Below are positions 37,901 through 48,270 of a stretch of 64,000 bases of DNA, piece after piece (within the stretch, counting starts at the first letter, position 1; each line of letters starts with the position of its first letter). Made by a program: the position numbers and the translations under genes. Source of the DNA: Petaurus breviceps papuanus (taxonomy: Eukaryota; Chordata; Mammalia; Diprotodontia; Petauridae). Where the stretch lies: NCBI GenBank assembly GCA_028583685.1, contig JAMXIF010000032.1, positions 8,144,756-8,208,755 on the forward strand, read 5' to 3'. The notes beneath the pieces are model-generated. The model made no database searches, was not told the DNA's origin, and worked only from the letters and a program-made list of their open reading frames with translations.

Positions 37901-40900
37901 GACACTAGGGCCGGTGCTCTTACTCGCTGAGCCACCTGGCCGCCCCTAAGCAATCGGGGGTTAAGTAACTTGCCTGGCCGCCTCCTTTCCCTTCTTTCAA
38001 TGTATTATTTTTGTCCAGCATGCAAAATAGTTTGATATAGAATTAAAATTTACCACCAAGTTGAGAAGATCCAAGGCTATGGAATACTAATAGTTGAGTC
38101 AGTTAAGAAGATCCAGTGCTTCAGATTACTTATAGTCTGATTCTTTACATTAGATGCATTCAGCCAGCCTCCCCACTGAAACCACTAGTTTCAAGTTATA
38201 CAAAAACAGTTTTTAGGGCATTCATTTTTTTAGGCCTGTAACAGAGGACTTTTTTCCTTCCTCTGTTATTAGAACATAAGATCTGCTATCTTTCCACCAC
38301 CGTCCTCTTGCCTTCATCTACCTCTTAGAGTCTTTAGCTTTCTTCAGGGCTCAGTCCGTGTCGCTTCCATGAGGCCTTTTCTGAATTCCTTCAGCTCCTT
38401 GTGCCTCCCCTTTGCCCCCAGTGATCATATCTTTGCCATTGATTTCCCTTGTGTGCGCTTTATATCTCTATATGAGCCACACATTGTTTGTTGCCCCTTC
38501 AGAGCATGGGCTGTGTTTCTGTCTGCTTGTCTTTCTGTCTCCAGCACCCAGCACAGTGCCTAGGTAATACAGAACACATGGATCAGGCACTTCATGTTTG
38601 CCCGCCGATTTGATCCAGCCTGTTTCTTCCCTGTCAGGCTTCTGGGTTCTAGGTTTCACTGGCTCATGTATGTTTTCAGACCCATGACACTCTAACCTCC
38701 CTTTCCCTTTTTTTTTTTGACCCTCTTATAGCAGAAAACTTAACAATAGCAATTTCATTGCTATATAATGACTTTTGCATTTTTTACAAAAGACTTTAAT
38801 ACCCCAACACTTGCTTTGCTTTTTAAAAATAAATATTTTAGACCCTTCACTTGTATTTGAATCCAGGTAACCCAACTTACCATATTCCCCCGAAGATACA
38901 AGACTCAGCCTCTTGGAGAACAGAGACATTATTTAACACCTTCCTTTGTCGAAAATCCCTCAAGAGCTTTTCTATTGAGATTTTTGTGGTAGTATGATAC
39001 TAGTACTAAAATAGATATGTGATCTCATCAATTCAGGAGTTCCCACCATTGATGCATCTTGCAAGTTATCTATGCCTTCCCATCCTGTGAAATTCTCACT
39101 TATGTTCTCCTAAAAGTTCACTGCAAAAATTCTACTCTTATGTCCCAGCATGGCATGGAAGGGACTTGGCTTCTTGAAAGCGATACCAGAGGAACTCAAG
39201 TTCAGACCGATTCTGCCATGTTGGAAACACGTCAGGGATGGGCCCAGGAACAGACTTTGTCAGTTTTCTATCCCAGAGAGGTGCATTATCTGTAGACTAG
39301 CCACTACCTGGTGATGAAACTTTTTTTGGCCATGGTAACCCATGACATCAGGGAAAATGATGCTAATATTCTATAAAAATTTATACATTATGTTACCAAT
39401 GTGTATAATATTTTACAAATGAATTTTGATTCTCATATTTGTTCAGGTTCACCAGAGTGGTTCTGGATGGTCTCCAGTGGTAAGTTTTTATTTAAACCTT
39501 TGTTTTGGTGATAGTATGTCATGTTGTATTTATAGGGAAATATGCATATATATATATATTTACATACATACATATTTTGTGTTTATGTATAATAGAAAAG
39601 GCTAGTAATAAGTATTTGCTTATTTGACATCATTTTTCAGAAACTGAGCTATTTATTTTTAATATTGTAGTGGCAACAGAATAACCCACAATGGAATTCA
39701 GTTCAACAATTAGTGAAGCACCAACCATTAAATGAGCTAATGTATGTAGAGCACTTTGTGAACTTTAAAACTATATAAATATTAGTTATTGCTATCATTA
39801 TTGATGAAAAATGTAATAATTCCTCCCCTTGAGAAATGTACATTCTATTGGGAGGGATCCTACTTGACCATAGATCAAGGGGAAGGAAATCAACATTTAT
39901 ATAGTGTTTACAACATATCTAGCATTGTGCTAAGCAATTTTTTAAAAACAAGTATGACCTCATTTGATCCTTACAACAACCTTGCAAGGTAATATTGCTG
40001 TTTTAAAGCCGTTATTAGCTTCATTTTACACTTGAGAAAACTGAAACAAACAGAGGTTAATTAACTTGTTCAAGGTTACACATCTAGAAAGTTTCTGAGG
40101 CTGGATTTGAACTTAGATCTCCCTGATTCCTTGCCTAGCAATCTATTCATTGTGCCATCAGCTACCTCTGGTGAGGCAGATATGTCTATTGGACAGGTAG
40201 TGAAGAGAATGAAGGGAAGGTTTCCTACACTCTCTGTAGGAGAATTTACGAAGGGAGAAGAACAAGGAAGGTTTTACAGAGAAGGTGGCCCCTGAAGTGA
40301 GTCCTGAAAGAAGGCAGAGAAGAGAGAATGTGTTCTAGGTATAGGGGAAGGATGCTATATGCAGATGTGTGGAAGCAGGAGATATCCTGTCTGATTCTTA
40401 TCGTTCTGTCACCACGTAGACAGAGGGTACAACTAATTCCAGAATGGAATAGGTGGCTGCTCTGGCTGCTGACGTATTTTAGGGAAAGTCTGTCCTCCAA
40501 TAAACCAGCCTTATGGGGCAGAAGTAGAAGATGCTGCTTCTTCCCCTGTGACTGGAATGTTGAAGTAGGGCTGAAGAGGTAGATTGGACCCTGTTTGTGG
40601 AAGGCCTTAAATGCTAGGCAAAAGTGGTCATATTTTAGCTTCGATGTAGTAGGGAACCACTGAGGATTCTTGGACAAGGGATTTACATAGTATGCCTTAG
40701 GGAACATGACTTTGGCATCTGTGCAAAAGATGAATGAGACTGGTAAAAGGGAGACCAATTAAGAAGTCTCTTACAGAAGTCAAGGGAAGAGGTGATAAGG
40801 GCCCTGAATCACAGTGACAGCCGTGTGAGTTTATACAGCACAACAAATGTGAACGATTCTGCAGAGAGTGGATCAACAGGACTTGGGAGCTGATTGGACA

Positions 40901-43900
40901 TTGTGGTGAAGCAGAGCCAGAGAGGACTTCAGCATTGTAGAAATCGTAGTGTTGAGGGGAGCGTGTGGTAGGAAAATCAATCAGTAACAGCATTTTATTA
41001 AGCTCCTGCTGGGTGCGCAAATAAGTGAAACAGTATGTGCGAGAAGTTTACATTCTAGTGGAGGAAGATAATAACAAGTGCATCTGTAGATATATACAGA
41101 ATAAATACAAATTAATGCACAATAGTTAACTGTAAGAGAGTATGGGAGGGAGGGCACTAAGAGTTGGGAGAATCGGGAAAGCCTTTGTAAAGAGTGGTGC
41201 TTAAGCTATATCTTGAAAGAACAGAGGCATCCTACAAAGCAGAAGTGAGGAGCAGAGTGCTTTCCAGGCGTGGGACATGGCCAGTGCGAAGGCATTACGA
41301 GGCAGGAGGGGCAAGAGGGGCCAGTGTGGTCATATGACAGAGTATACCAGGGGGAATAATGTTAACTGAGGCTGGGAAGATAGGATGGAGCCGTGTCATG
41401 AAGGGCTTTAAAAGCTAAACAGGGCTTTTTACTTTATCCTGGAGGTAATAGGGTACCACTCGGCTGGACTGAGTAGGGAGGAGAGTGCCACCGTCAGCTC
41501 TGTGTACACTTATGGAAAATCACTTTGGCATCAGTGGGGAGCGACTTAAAGCAGGGAGACCAGTGAGGAGGCTTTTGCAGTGATCTAGGCACGATGTGAT
41601 GAGAGCCTGAAGCAAAGAAGATGTCAGGCCTACTGTTCCAGGGTTGGAAGAAAGCCAGGAAGGAGGAAGGGTTCTTTGTTCCAGCCTAAAAGAACATGAA
41701 GCTGTAACAGAAATAAGGAAGATTGGAGGAGTAGTGGGTTTAGTGGGAACAATGATTAGTCTAGTTTGTGATACATGACATTTAAGTTGCTGACAGAGTC
41801 TACGTAGAGTCATAAGATCACAGATCTGTAACTGGTAAGGACGTTAGGAGGTCATCTAGTCCAGCCCCCTCATTTTCAGATGAAGGAAACAAGGCCTGGA
41901 ATGGATATACTTGTGTTTATTAGGTAGCATAGCCAGGATTTATAGTCAAGTCCTCTGACATCAGATGCATTCTTTTTACTGTACCATATGTCCAGAAATC
42001 AATTAATTAAGAAGTAGGACACCGTAGTCAGGAGAAAGATTAGGGCCATATACCAGTTCACATAACTGAATGCATGGAGAATGTTGAGATCATTGAGGGG
42101 GCTGCCAGGGCCCAGGATAGAGCTTTAGGGGATAGTCCTGCTGAAGGGAGTGGGAGCTAGGTAATGATATAGAAAAGGGGACTGAGAAAGCACCTTTGCT
42201 GCCATGTTTTGTTTTGTTTTTCCCAGTAAAGTATTTCTCCTGTGATTATTTCTTTTTTCCCTGTTCCCTTTGTAGTATGTTGAAGAAAATCTTGGTGTGA
42301 TGTCAGTAGGTTTCTTGCTTGGCAGTCCTGATGATGCTGTCATCTGGCGGGGACCAAAAAAAAATGGTTTGCACCTAAGTCTTTAATCATTTTGGCTTAT
42401 TATTTCAGAACATGCACTGTTGCTTTCAGTTGATGCACATCATTTTAAACTCAGTTGTAATTGTCTGCATGCCTGTTTGCCTTGCTGTGTCATTACATTT
42501 GGTTTACCTTAAATATAAAGAGCTGATGAGCACTAGTTTTTATTTAGTGATCTCTCATATCATTTGTTAGAATTTTGCTCCTTAAAACACATATGACTTG
42601 CATTTGTGTCATGGTTCAAGGGGCATATTTAGATTTAGAGGTAGGAATGCAGGCTTGTGTAATCAATAACATCTGACATTAATTTAGTGGGATTCTATTG
42701 TAATGAATGAACAAATACTATTTGCATGGAATATAAATTAATGCCATATTTTTTTTTGTAATGGAAGCCATAAAAGTGAGGAAGCTATTCCTTCTCTTTT
42801 CTCTCTTTCTAAGGTATGATAAAGCAGTTTCTTCGGGATGTAGATTGGGGAGAGATTGACTACCTCATTGTAGATACCCCACCTGGCACTTCAGATGAAC
42901 ATCTATCCATAGTCCAGTATCTCAGTGCAGCACACATAGATGGAGCGGTAATAATCACTACTCCTCAGGTGAGACTAATGCTATTTTTATTTTCTAAAGA
43001 CCATACACTAACATTCAACATTGCTCTGAAGCAGTGTAAAGAATGTTGGATTTGGGGTGGCCAGGTAGCACAGCGAGTAAGAGCACCAGCTCCAGTGTCT
43101 GGATGACCTGGGGATCGAATCCGGGCTCAGACACTTAGCACCCACCCAGAAACACCTGGCCGTGTAACCTTGAGCAAGGTACTTAACCCCAATTGCTTAG
43201 GGGCGGCCAGGTGGCTCAGCGAGCGAGAGCACCAGCTCCAGTGTCGGGAGACCTGGATCGAATCTGGGCTCAGATACTTAGCACCACACCCAGAAATAAC
43301 TGACCTTGTAACCTTGAGCAAGTTACTTAACCCCGATTGCTTTAAAAAAAAAAAAAAGAATGTTGAATTTGGAGTCAGAAGAAGTGAGTTCAAATCTTAG
43401 CTCTTCCAATTGATGTCCTTGGGCAAGTCACTTGATTTTGTCTGAGCCTTGGTTTCCTCATCTGTAAAATGAGAGGTTTGTATCGGATGACCTCTAAAGT
43501 TCCTTCTAGCTCAAAATCTGTGATCCTAGTTTTCTGTTTGGATACCTAAAGCTTGAAGGATGTATGATCATCTAACATAATGATTTTTAAATTATGACTT
43601 CTTTAGGAACAGCGCCCAGTTTTCTTTACATGTTATTTGCATCTAGGCAACTGTAATGAAAAAAAAATCATTACATGATTTTTTCCTGTGTTAAGTTAAA
43701 CACTTTTTTATTCTGTAATCTCTTTCTCAAGTAATTGTATCACAATGTAACTTTATATTATTCTGCTTTATAAAATTCTACTTTACTAGTAAAGTTTCTG
43801 CTTTCCCACAGACCAATTAAGACTTGCTAACAACCTGAATTCCTAGTTTTTGGTACATTTTCTACAAATGGTTCATAAATATTTCCAATATCCTATGAAT

Positions 43901-46900
43901 TTAGCACTAAAACCTGGAAGGATTTTTATGTAAGCAACTAATGAGTACTGTTTTTTTGCTTAGTCATTTTTTTTTCAGTTGTTTCTGACTGTTTGTGACC
44001 CTATTTGGAATTTTCTTGGCAAAGCTATTGGAATGGTTTGCCATTTCCTTCTCTAGCTCATTTTACAGATGAGGGAACTAAGGCAAACAGGGTTAAGTGA
44101 CTTACCTAGGGCAACACAGCTAATGTGTATCTGAGGCTGGATTTGAACCCAGATCCTCCTGATTGCAGGGCCGGTACTCTGTCCACTACTGTATTACCTC
44201 ACTGCCCAGTGAGTACTTGTTAGGGTCCTATTTTTTCCTCACAAAAGATGCTAAGGAATATGAGAGACAGGAGTCTCATAATAAGAAACTTAACATCTTG
44301 GATTTAACTTAACACTTGAGAGTAGACCTGTAAAAACCTATCCCTTAGGAAAGCTCAAGTTGTCTGGGGTGAGAAAAATTCACAATGGTCACTTTAATCA
44401 GTGATTGTGATATACCTTCTATTAATGTCCTGTTTAATTGAAAGAAATAATTGACTTTACTGCAATTTGAAAATTTTCTCTAGTCCATTTCTTCTATTGA
44501 ATTAGTAAGATTTCATGTTTGGGGAATGCATTTTATCACTAGCTTTTTGTTAGGAAATACAGCTCGACATTAGAATTCTACTGTGTGACAGGGCAGAACT
44601 GAGCAGAAGAGGATTCTCTCATGGACTCCCACCTAAAAGGATTTAGTTACTGAAGTGCTGAGAGGACCTGACAAGATGATATCATATTGTAATTGCTAAA
44701 TCTCTTCGTGCAGACAAACCCAAAAGGATCTGGGCTTTACATGGAAATGTTGGTTTTGTAGATCTCATTTCATAATGGTCCGGAAATTGACTAGCGTAGG
44801 TAAGCAGAGAAATAGGTAGGTTGTTTCCAGGAGGGCCAGAGGCTAGTGTGTATGAACCAAGATAAAATGTGAGAGAAGAGGATCGATGAAGATTTTTTTT
44901 AAAGTTCTATAATTACAGGAAGATTTCATCAAAAGACAACTGACAGAAAAACCACTTGTCTTAAAGGACATTGAAGGGAATAGGTTTTCTGCCCATACAC
45001 ATTCTCAGCATGAAACCAAGTTGAAAGTACCTAGTTCATTTAATTAGTACAAGTTTTTGAGGGTCTTTGGTTTTGTCATTCTTAGACCAGCCCATAGCTC
45101 TGAACCCAAGGACAGATTATAGTAAGATTCCTGTGAATTATTGAATTTGTGTAAGTCTAGTAATATGTTCAGTATTCTCTCTCCTGTCTTCTGGGAAAAG
45201 AAAAGAACTTTGAGCAATTTAGGTCATGTAGCTGACTCAGTACTGTGATTGTACCATCACTGATATAATCTAGTCCATTTTTAAAGAAGTCCATAAAAGT
45301 TTACTACCTTAGCTATTTTTAAAAAAAATATTGATTCTTTTGAAAACAAATGCCAAGTTTATGGCATGTGTAATAGGGTCGTAAAGGGTCTTCTTATTAT
45401 GGAATATAATAGGACAGTAACTCAAGAATACTTACTTATGTGTACATATAGATTAAGTGGGAAAAAAATATAAAACCAAGATAAACTTGTTACTTTGCCT
45501 TGATCTTCTGGTTAGTTACAACAGAGAAATCTACTCTTAGAGGACTTAACTCTTCATAATGCTTTACTAATGCCCTGCTTTCAAATTTACATTTTGATTA
45601 TTTTTTCTACTCAGACAGTTAATGATTTCCAGAACCATCCTTTTTAAAATGCATCTACTCCTAAAAAACAGCTCTACTGTTGGACTTAACTCTTCAGAAA
45701 TTTAGATGAACAGAATATTTCTGCCCAACAATCTGAAATTGGCCAAAAAGGTTAAAATGTCATACTCCCCCCCTAGAGCTTTTTTCTAGTTTAGCAGTCT
45801 TATATGGAGCTTGTGACTATTTAATCAATAGATCTTAGTATATCTTTTAAGCTTTTTTATACACCAAGGAAACAAAAATTATAAATTCTGGTGGTGATAA
45901 TAAACTAACATATTTAACCATGTTCTCTACTATGAAACTAGTATACTGTGGTTTCTTATGTGAGTTCTAAAAAACTGATTGAATTCCTTTGATAGGAAGT
46001 ATCACTACAGGATGTTCGAAAGGAAATCAACTTTTGTCATAAAGTGAAATTGCCAATAATTGGTGTAGTAGAGAACATGAGTGGCTTCATATGCCCCAAA
46101 TGTAAGGTAAGAATGTACATTTTTTTAGAGAGAGTGAGTGTGTGTGTGTATGTGTATGGTATATATAATGCTACATGTTAATTTTTTTTAATCTTTCACA
46201 ACTGAAGAAATAATCTTATGATAAGAATCCTTCTTCATAGAGCTATCTCTGGGTTCTATAATTTCAGAAAGTAAATCCACAAAATTTTTTATTATGGATT
46301 TCATGAATAGATTGCTTTAATTTAGCACATTAAATATCCGCAAAGGCTATTTCAGTGAAAAGGTATACTTATACCTACTTATAAGGATGTCATTTAATAT
46401 GTTTTTAAAACTAAAATTTTTTTTATTCCATTGACTAACTTTCTTCACAGAATGAATCGCAAATATTTCCTCCAACAACAGGGGGCGCAGAAGTAATGTG
46501 CCAAGATTTAAAAGTTCCCTTGCTTGGTAAAGTGCCTTTGGATCCACAGATAGGTAAGTGGTCCTCCAAGTATATGAAAGACTTATAATGTCTATTAAAA
46601 TGAGTCACATGAGTTACAGGTGAATGTTACAGATAAGTTAAAGTTAAACTAGGTAAGTTAAAGTAGTTTTGGGAGAATAAATATTCCTAAAGCAAACCTT
46701 TATTTTAAAGTAAGTTTATTATAAAAATCACCAGAAACAAGAGAACAGAAATGTTGTGGTCTATTCATAAGTTTAAATTTAATTTTTTTTCCAAGGTAAA
46801 AGTTGTGATAATGGACAATCCTTTTTGACTGAAGTGCCTGATTCACCAGCTACATTAGCATACAGAGATATAATCCAAAGTAAGTATTTAAACATGTTAA

Positions 46901-47291
46901 TAATTATCTCATAAAAGCTATTTCACTCTGGTTCACAATTCTGTCTTGTCTGATATCTCAGATAAATTAAGTGTTTTGCCCAAAGTATCCTAGAATTTAG
47001 AGTATATTCATGTAAATCCTTCAACCATGTGGTTATGACCAGTTGTGGAACTACATATGTAAAGTGTAGAGACAGAGTTAGCTGTGGAATAAAGCTTTTA
47101 GAACAGTGATTTCCGTAAATAGTTAACCCCCAGCAAAGTGTGGTAAATATAGCAAAGAAAGTAAATTATAGGAAATCAGTAGTAGTGGATTCTATGTCAT
47201 ATTAATGCTTATATGAATATTTTTCTCTCTAGGAATTCAAGACTTTTGTGGTTTACATAGTTCAAAAGAAGAAAAGCTGATTAGCTGCTGA
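31894..47291 (+). CDS. NUBP1: NUBP1, cytosolic Fe-S cluster assembly factor (complete, 11 coding exons)
   Basis: NUBP1 (yeast Nbp35) works with NUBP2 as the cytosolic scaffold ATPase that builds 4Fe-4S clusters and passes them on in the CIA pathway. The spliced frame is 963 nt, 320 residues plus stop, the same length as human NUBP1. Visible motifs: N-terminal cluster site C8-x13-C22-x2-C25-x5-C31; deviant Walker [11 protein letters not shown] at 61-70 with both lysines (K63, K68); [12 protein letters not shown] at 169-180; and the CPxC pair C235/C238 that bridges the dimer. Exons: 31894-31912, 32004-32108, 32576-32709, 35451-35519, 39447-39479, 42276-42366, 42814-42968, 45996-46106, 46451-46553, 46796-46879, 47233-47291. 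All junction phases agree and all introns are GT-AG. It looks fully functional. Confidence 0.98.
32004..32108 (+). CDS. NUBP1: NUBP1 coding exon 2 (residues 7-41)
   Basis: 105 bp between CTTCCAG and G|GTGAGG. It carries all four N-terminal cluster cysteines: DCPG, then [11 protein letters not shown]. Confidence 0.96.
32285..32360 (+). repeat. L2 3' end remnant in NUBP1 intron 2
   Basis: 'gtgccttccttgagggcagg', then 'tgctttgtatcagcgctta' and 'gaatgaatgg' recall the last part of L2. The intron is only 467 bp. Confidence 0.5.
32576..32709 (+). CDS. NUBP1: NUBP1 coding exon 3 (residues 42-86)
   Basis: 134 bp, [18 protein letters not shown] then [18 protein letters not shown]. It contains the whole P-loop. 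Flanks are TTCCACAG and CAG|GTAGGA. Confidence 0.98.
33533..34191. mobile_element. Non-autonomous hAT (Charlie-type) element in NUBP1 intron 3
   Basis: The ends are inverted: left CATAGGTTCCCAAA, right TTTGGGAACCTCTG (read outward CAGAGGTTCCCAAA), the typical Charlie-type terminus. About 660 bp with no transposase. It holds a 36 bp tandem repeat at 33743-33814 and a 20 bp perfect palindrome at 33958-33977. Confidence 0.7.
33743..33814 (+). repeat. Two 36 bp tandem units
   Basis: cattttccacataaacacaa and what follows repeats once, with one internal change (c to a) and one at the end. Confidence 0.95.
34510..34605 (+). repeat. L2-type 3' end fragment
   Basis: 'caacacttagcacagcact' and 'cacatagtaagtgctcaatt' is the L2 3' end. 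The rest of NUBP1 intron 3 up to 35450 shows nothing else I can name. Confidence 0.5.
35451..35519 (+). CDS. NUBP1: NUBP1 coding exon 4 (residues 87-109)
   Basis: 69 bp, [20 protein letters not shown] then [13 protein letters not shown] is the Mrp/NBP35 switch-type segment. Flanks are TTGCTAG and CAG|GTATGA. Confidence 0.97.
35660..36580 (-). mobile_element. Antisense L1 3' end in NUBP1 intron 4, split by a SINE
   Basis: Blocks at 35660-35977 and 36155-36580 ('ccattatattcatatatcac', 'ccattccccaattgacagg', 'gaattgctttccagaatgg') read in L1 order. The SINE at 35978-36140 sits between them. Confidence 0.8.
35978..36140 (-). mobile_element. tRNA-derived SINE
   Basis: A minus-strand copy with a T13 tail and a perfect 14 bp duplication, tcttcttggttttg, at 35964-35977 and 36141-36154. 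The head is 'ccatctagctgccccta'. Confidence 0.95.
37348..37504 (+). mobile_element. tRNA-derived SINE, second subfamily (monomer)
   Basis: It differs from the other SINEs in 'gtgttgggatgacctgggg', 'atcgaatccgggctcagac', 'cacccagaaacacctggcc' and 'cgattgcttag' plus A tail. A perfect 15 bp duplication, aagaagtggaactta, lies at 37333-37347 and 37505-37519. The near-intact tRNA B box (gatcgaatcc) fits a young copy. Confidence 0.95.
37791..37982 (-). mobile_element. Second-subfamily SINE dimer (left unit internally deleted)
   Basis: On the minus strand the order is: short unit GGCGGCCAGG joined to CAAGTTACTTAACCCCCGAT and TGCTTA, then a full unit starting GGGGCGGCCAGGTGGCTCAG, then the A tail. 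The flanks tcttttccctt / tcctttccctt (37780-37790, 37983-37993) form one duplication around both units. Confidence 0.85.
38285..38600 (+). repeat. L2 LINE 3' end in NUBP1 intron 4
   Basis: 'ttcagggctcagtccgtg', 'catgaggccttttctgaatt', 'ttcagagcatgggctgtg' and 'cagcacccagcacagtgcc' follow the L2 3' order. Confidence 0.7.
39447..39479 (+). CDS. NUBP1: NUBP1 coding exon 5 (residues 110-120)
   Basis: Micro-exon of 33 bp, [11 protein letters not shown], between TTGTTCAG and GTG|GTAAGT. Found by homology; phase 0 on both sides. Confidence 0.96.
39870..40175 (+). repeat. MIR/THER-type SINE relic in NUBP1 intron 5
   Basis: 'tcatttgatccttacaacaa', 'ttttacacttgagaaaactg', 'tgaggctggatttgaactta', 'attcattgtgccatcagcta': the full THER/MIR order. 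Confidence 0.8.
40176..40810 (+). repeat. Family A repeat, copy in NUBP1 intron 5 (first)
   Basis: 'aaggttttacagagaaggtg', 'ggaaggccttaaatgctagg', 'agtagggaaccactgagga', 'actttggcatctgtgcaaa' and 'gaagaggtgataagg' match the order of the next copy at 40975-41795. The two lie head to tail. Confidence 0.6.
40975..41795 (+). repeat. Family A repeat, copy in NUBP1 intron 5 (second, most complete)
   Basis: 'agcattttattaagctcctg', 'gggaaagcctttgtaaagag', 'gctttccaggcgtgggac', 'catgaagggctttaaaagc', 'aggtaatagggtaccactcg' and 'ttgcagtgatctaggcacg'. This copy gives the best view of the roughly 0.8 kb unit. No coding potential is seen. Confidence 0.6.
41815..41995 (+). repeat. MIR-type SINE relic
   Basis: 'aggtcatctagtccagcccc', 'tcattttcagatgaagg', 'catagccaggatttatagtc' and 'tttttactgtaccat' follow the MIR order. 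Confidence 0.75.
42276..42366 (+). CDS. NUBP1: NUBP1 coding exon 6 (residues 121-150 and first base of 151)
   Basis: 91 bp, [18 protein letters not shown] then [12 protein letters not shown]. The donor is ATG|GTTTGC, weaker than the other donors of the gene; the next exon begins GT and restores Gly151. Confidence 0.95.
42814..42968 (+). CDS. NUBP1: NUBP1 coding exon 7 (residues 151-202)
   Basis: 155 bp, [20 protein letters not shown] then [20 protein letters not shown] and [20 protein letters not shown] is the ApbC/Mrp family signature. Confidence 0.98.
43056..43354 (+). mobile_element. Head-to-tail SINE dimer inserted as one unit
   Basis: Two full second-subfamily SINE units, 43056-43199 and 43200-43354. 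The first has no A tail: its end ATTGCTTA runs straight into GGGGCGGCC of the second. Only the second ends in A14. One imperfect 18 bp duplication, aaagaatgttggatttgg / aaagaatgttgaatttgg, encloses both (43038-43055, 43355-43372). It lies in NUBP1 intron 7, within a MIR relic. Confidence 0.92.
43373..43535 (+). repeat. MIR/THER-type SINE relic
   Basis: 'gggcaagtcacttgattttg', 'tcatctgtaaaatgagagg' and 'gacctctaaagttccttcta' give the THER/MIR 3' half. The dimer is inserted at its left end. Confidence 0.75.
43975..44212 (-). mobile_element. RTE-tailed SINE (antisense)
   Basis: 'tgtttgtgaccctatttgga', 'ttggcaaagctattggaatg', 'gtttgccatttccttctcta' is the RTE-type tail; 'gggccggtactctgtccact' to 'cctcactgccc' is the tRNA head. 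From 44213 to 45995 (rest of intron 7) I see nothing else I can name. Confidence 0.82.
45996..46106 (+). CDS. NUBP1: NUBP1 coding exon 8 (residues 203-239)
   Basis: 111 bp, [20 protein letters not shown] then [18 protein letters not shown]235 and C238 of the CPxC motif are the bridging-cluster ligands of the NBP35 family. Confidence 0.98.
46451..46553 (+). CDS. NUBP1: NUBP1 coding exon 9 (residues 240-274)
   Basis: 103 bp, [20 protein letters not shown] then [14 protein letters not shown], ending ATAG|GTAAGT. Confidence 0.97.
46796..46879 (+). CDS. NUBP1: NUBP1 coding exon 10 (residues 274-302)
   Basis: 84 bp, [20 protein letters not shown] then AYRDIIQ. The exon begins with GT after CCAAG; phase and homology show that the splice is before it. 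Confidence 0.96.
47233..47291 (+). CDS. NUBP1: NUBP1 coding exon 11 (residues 302-320, stop)
   Basis: 59 bp, completing Arg302 and then [18 protein letters not shown] and TGA at 47289-47291. The human end is IQEFCNLHQSKEENLISS. Confidence 0.97.
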
Positions 47292-47534
47292 AACATGAAT
47301 TTCTATGGACCCTAGCTATAGTCATAAACAATTGGAGAAGTGGACCAATACTATGTATAATTTTTTTTTTAAAGTCCAGTCAATTACAGGGATAAGAGTT
47401 AGAAATTCAAAAGCCTGACCTGGTTTTGAAATCACTTTTTAAAGACACTTTAATCATCTAATTTTGATATACTTTTATTAAGATATAAGTTAATATAATG
47501 TAAAGCACTGTACTTACAGATATGCCATTTAAAA

Positions 47535-47540
47535 AATAAA
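47535..47540 (+). promoter_or_regulatory. NUBP1: NUBP1 polyadenylation signal
   Basis: AATAAA 244 nt after the stop codon, the first good signal downstream. Confidence 0.7.
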
Positions 47541-47989
47541 TATCTTTCCTCCCCTAAACCTGATTTCTGAGACTTATTTCAAGCAGATATGCAAAACAGT
47601 CATCATTTAAATTCTTCCTAAGTAGCAGCAGCAGCATTCAGTTGAGGAACATTTCATCTAATTTCCCCAACCCTCTCAAAAATAAAAAAAGAAAATTTTA
47701 AATTGATATATTCAGTATCCTCTAAGAATCTGTCATTTTGATGGTATGGATACTCCCTCCACCTGCCCAGTCTGCATCTATTCTGTAAGGTCTCCCAATA
47801 GTTGTGGCTTACATTTTCCTTAGATTTTATAAGACTAAAGTTTATTGGGAAGAAGGGGAAGAGAGGAAAGCATTCACATACATTGTCAGCTCCTGACTGA
47901 TACTACCATTTATAAAACTGCTAAACAGTGTCAGAATTACTATGTTTTTAATCAGGAAAATCCAACAAATGGTTCTTCATATATTTAAT

Positions 47990-48270
47990 AAACTCTTGAG
48001 CACAGACTATGTGCCAGGCACTGAGGAAGATATAAACAACTGAGATCTCAAGAAGTACACCATCTAGTCTGAACAATAACACTCTTGCATTTATTTGTAC
48101 AGAAACTTACAAAGTACGCATAGTCTCAGTTGATCCCCAGAACACAGAGAAGCATAACATATATTACCTCCATTTTGCCAGAAAAAAAGTTTACTCAATA
48201 TAGTAATAAATAGTAAGTAGTTTAGTTCAGATTTGAAACAAAGTCATCTTAGTTCACTTTTCCATTGCAC
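47990..48270 (+). repeat. L2/MIR-type relic between NUBP1 and TVP23A
   Basis: 'gagcacagactatgtgccag', 'gcactgaggaagatataaac' and 'tattacctccattttgcc' are typical of this class of ancient repeat. The rest of 47541-49056 shows nothing named apart from the TVP23A 3' UTR. Confidence 0.5.

Noticed and set aside
39441-40758. Long frames in NUBP1 intron 5 on the minus strand, including 170 codons at 40246-40758
   Set aside because: They are antisense to the family A repeat and have no protein resemblance.
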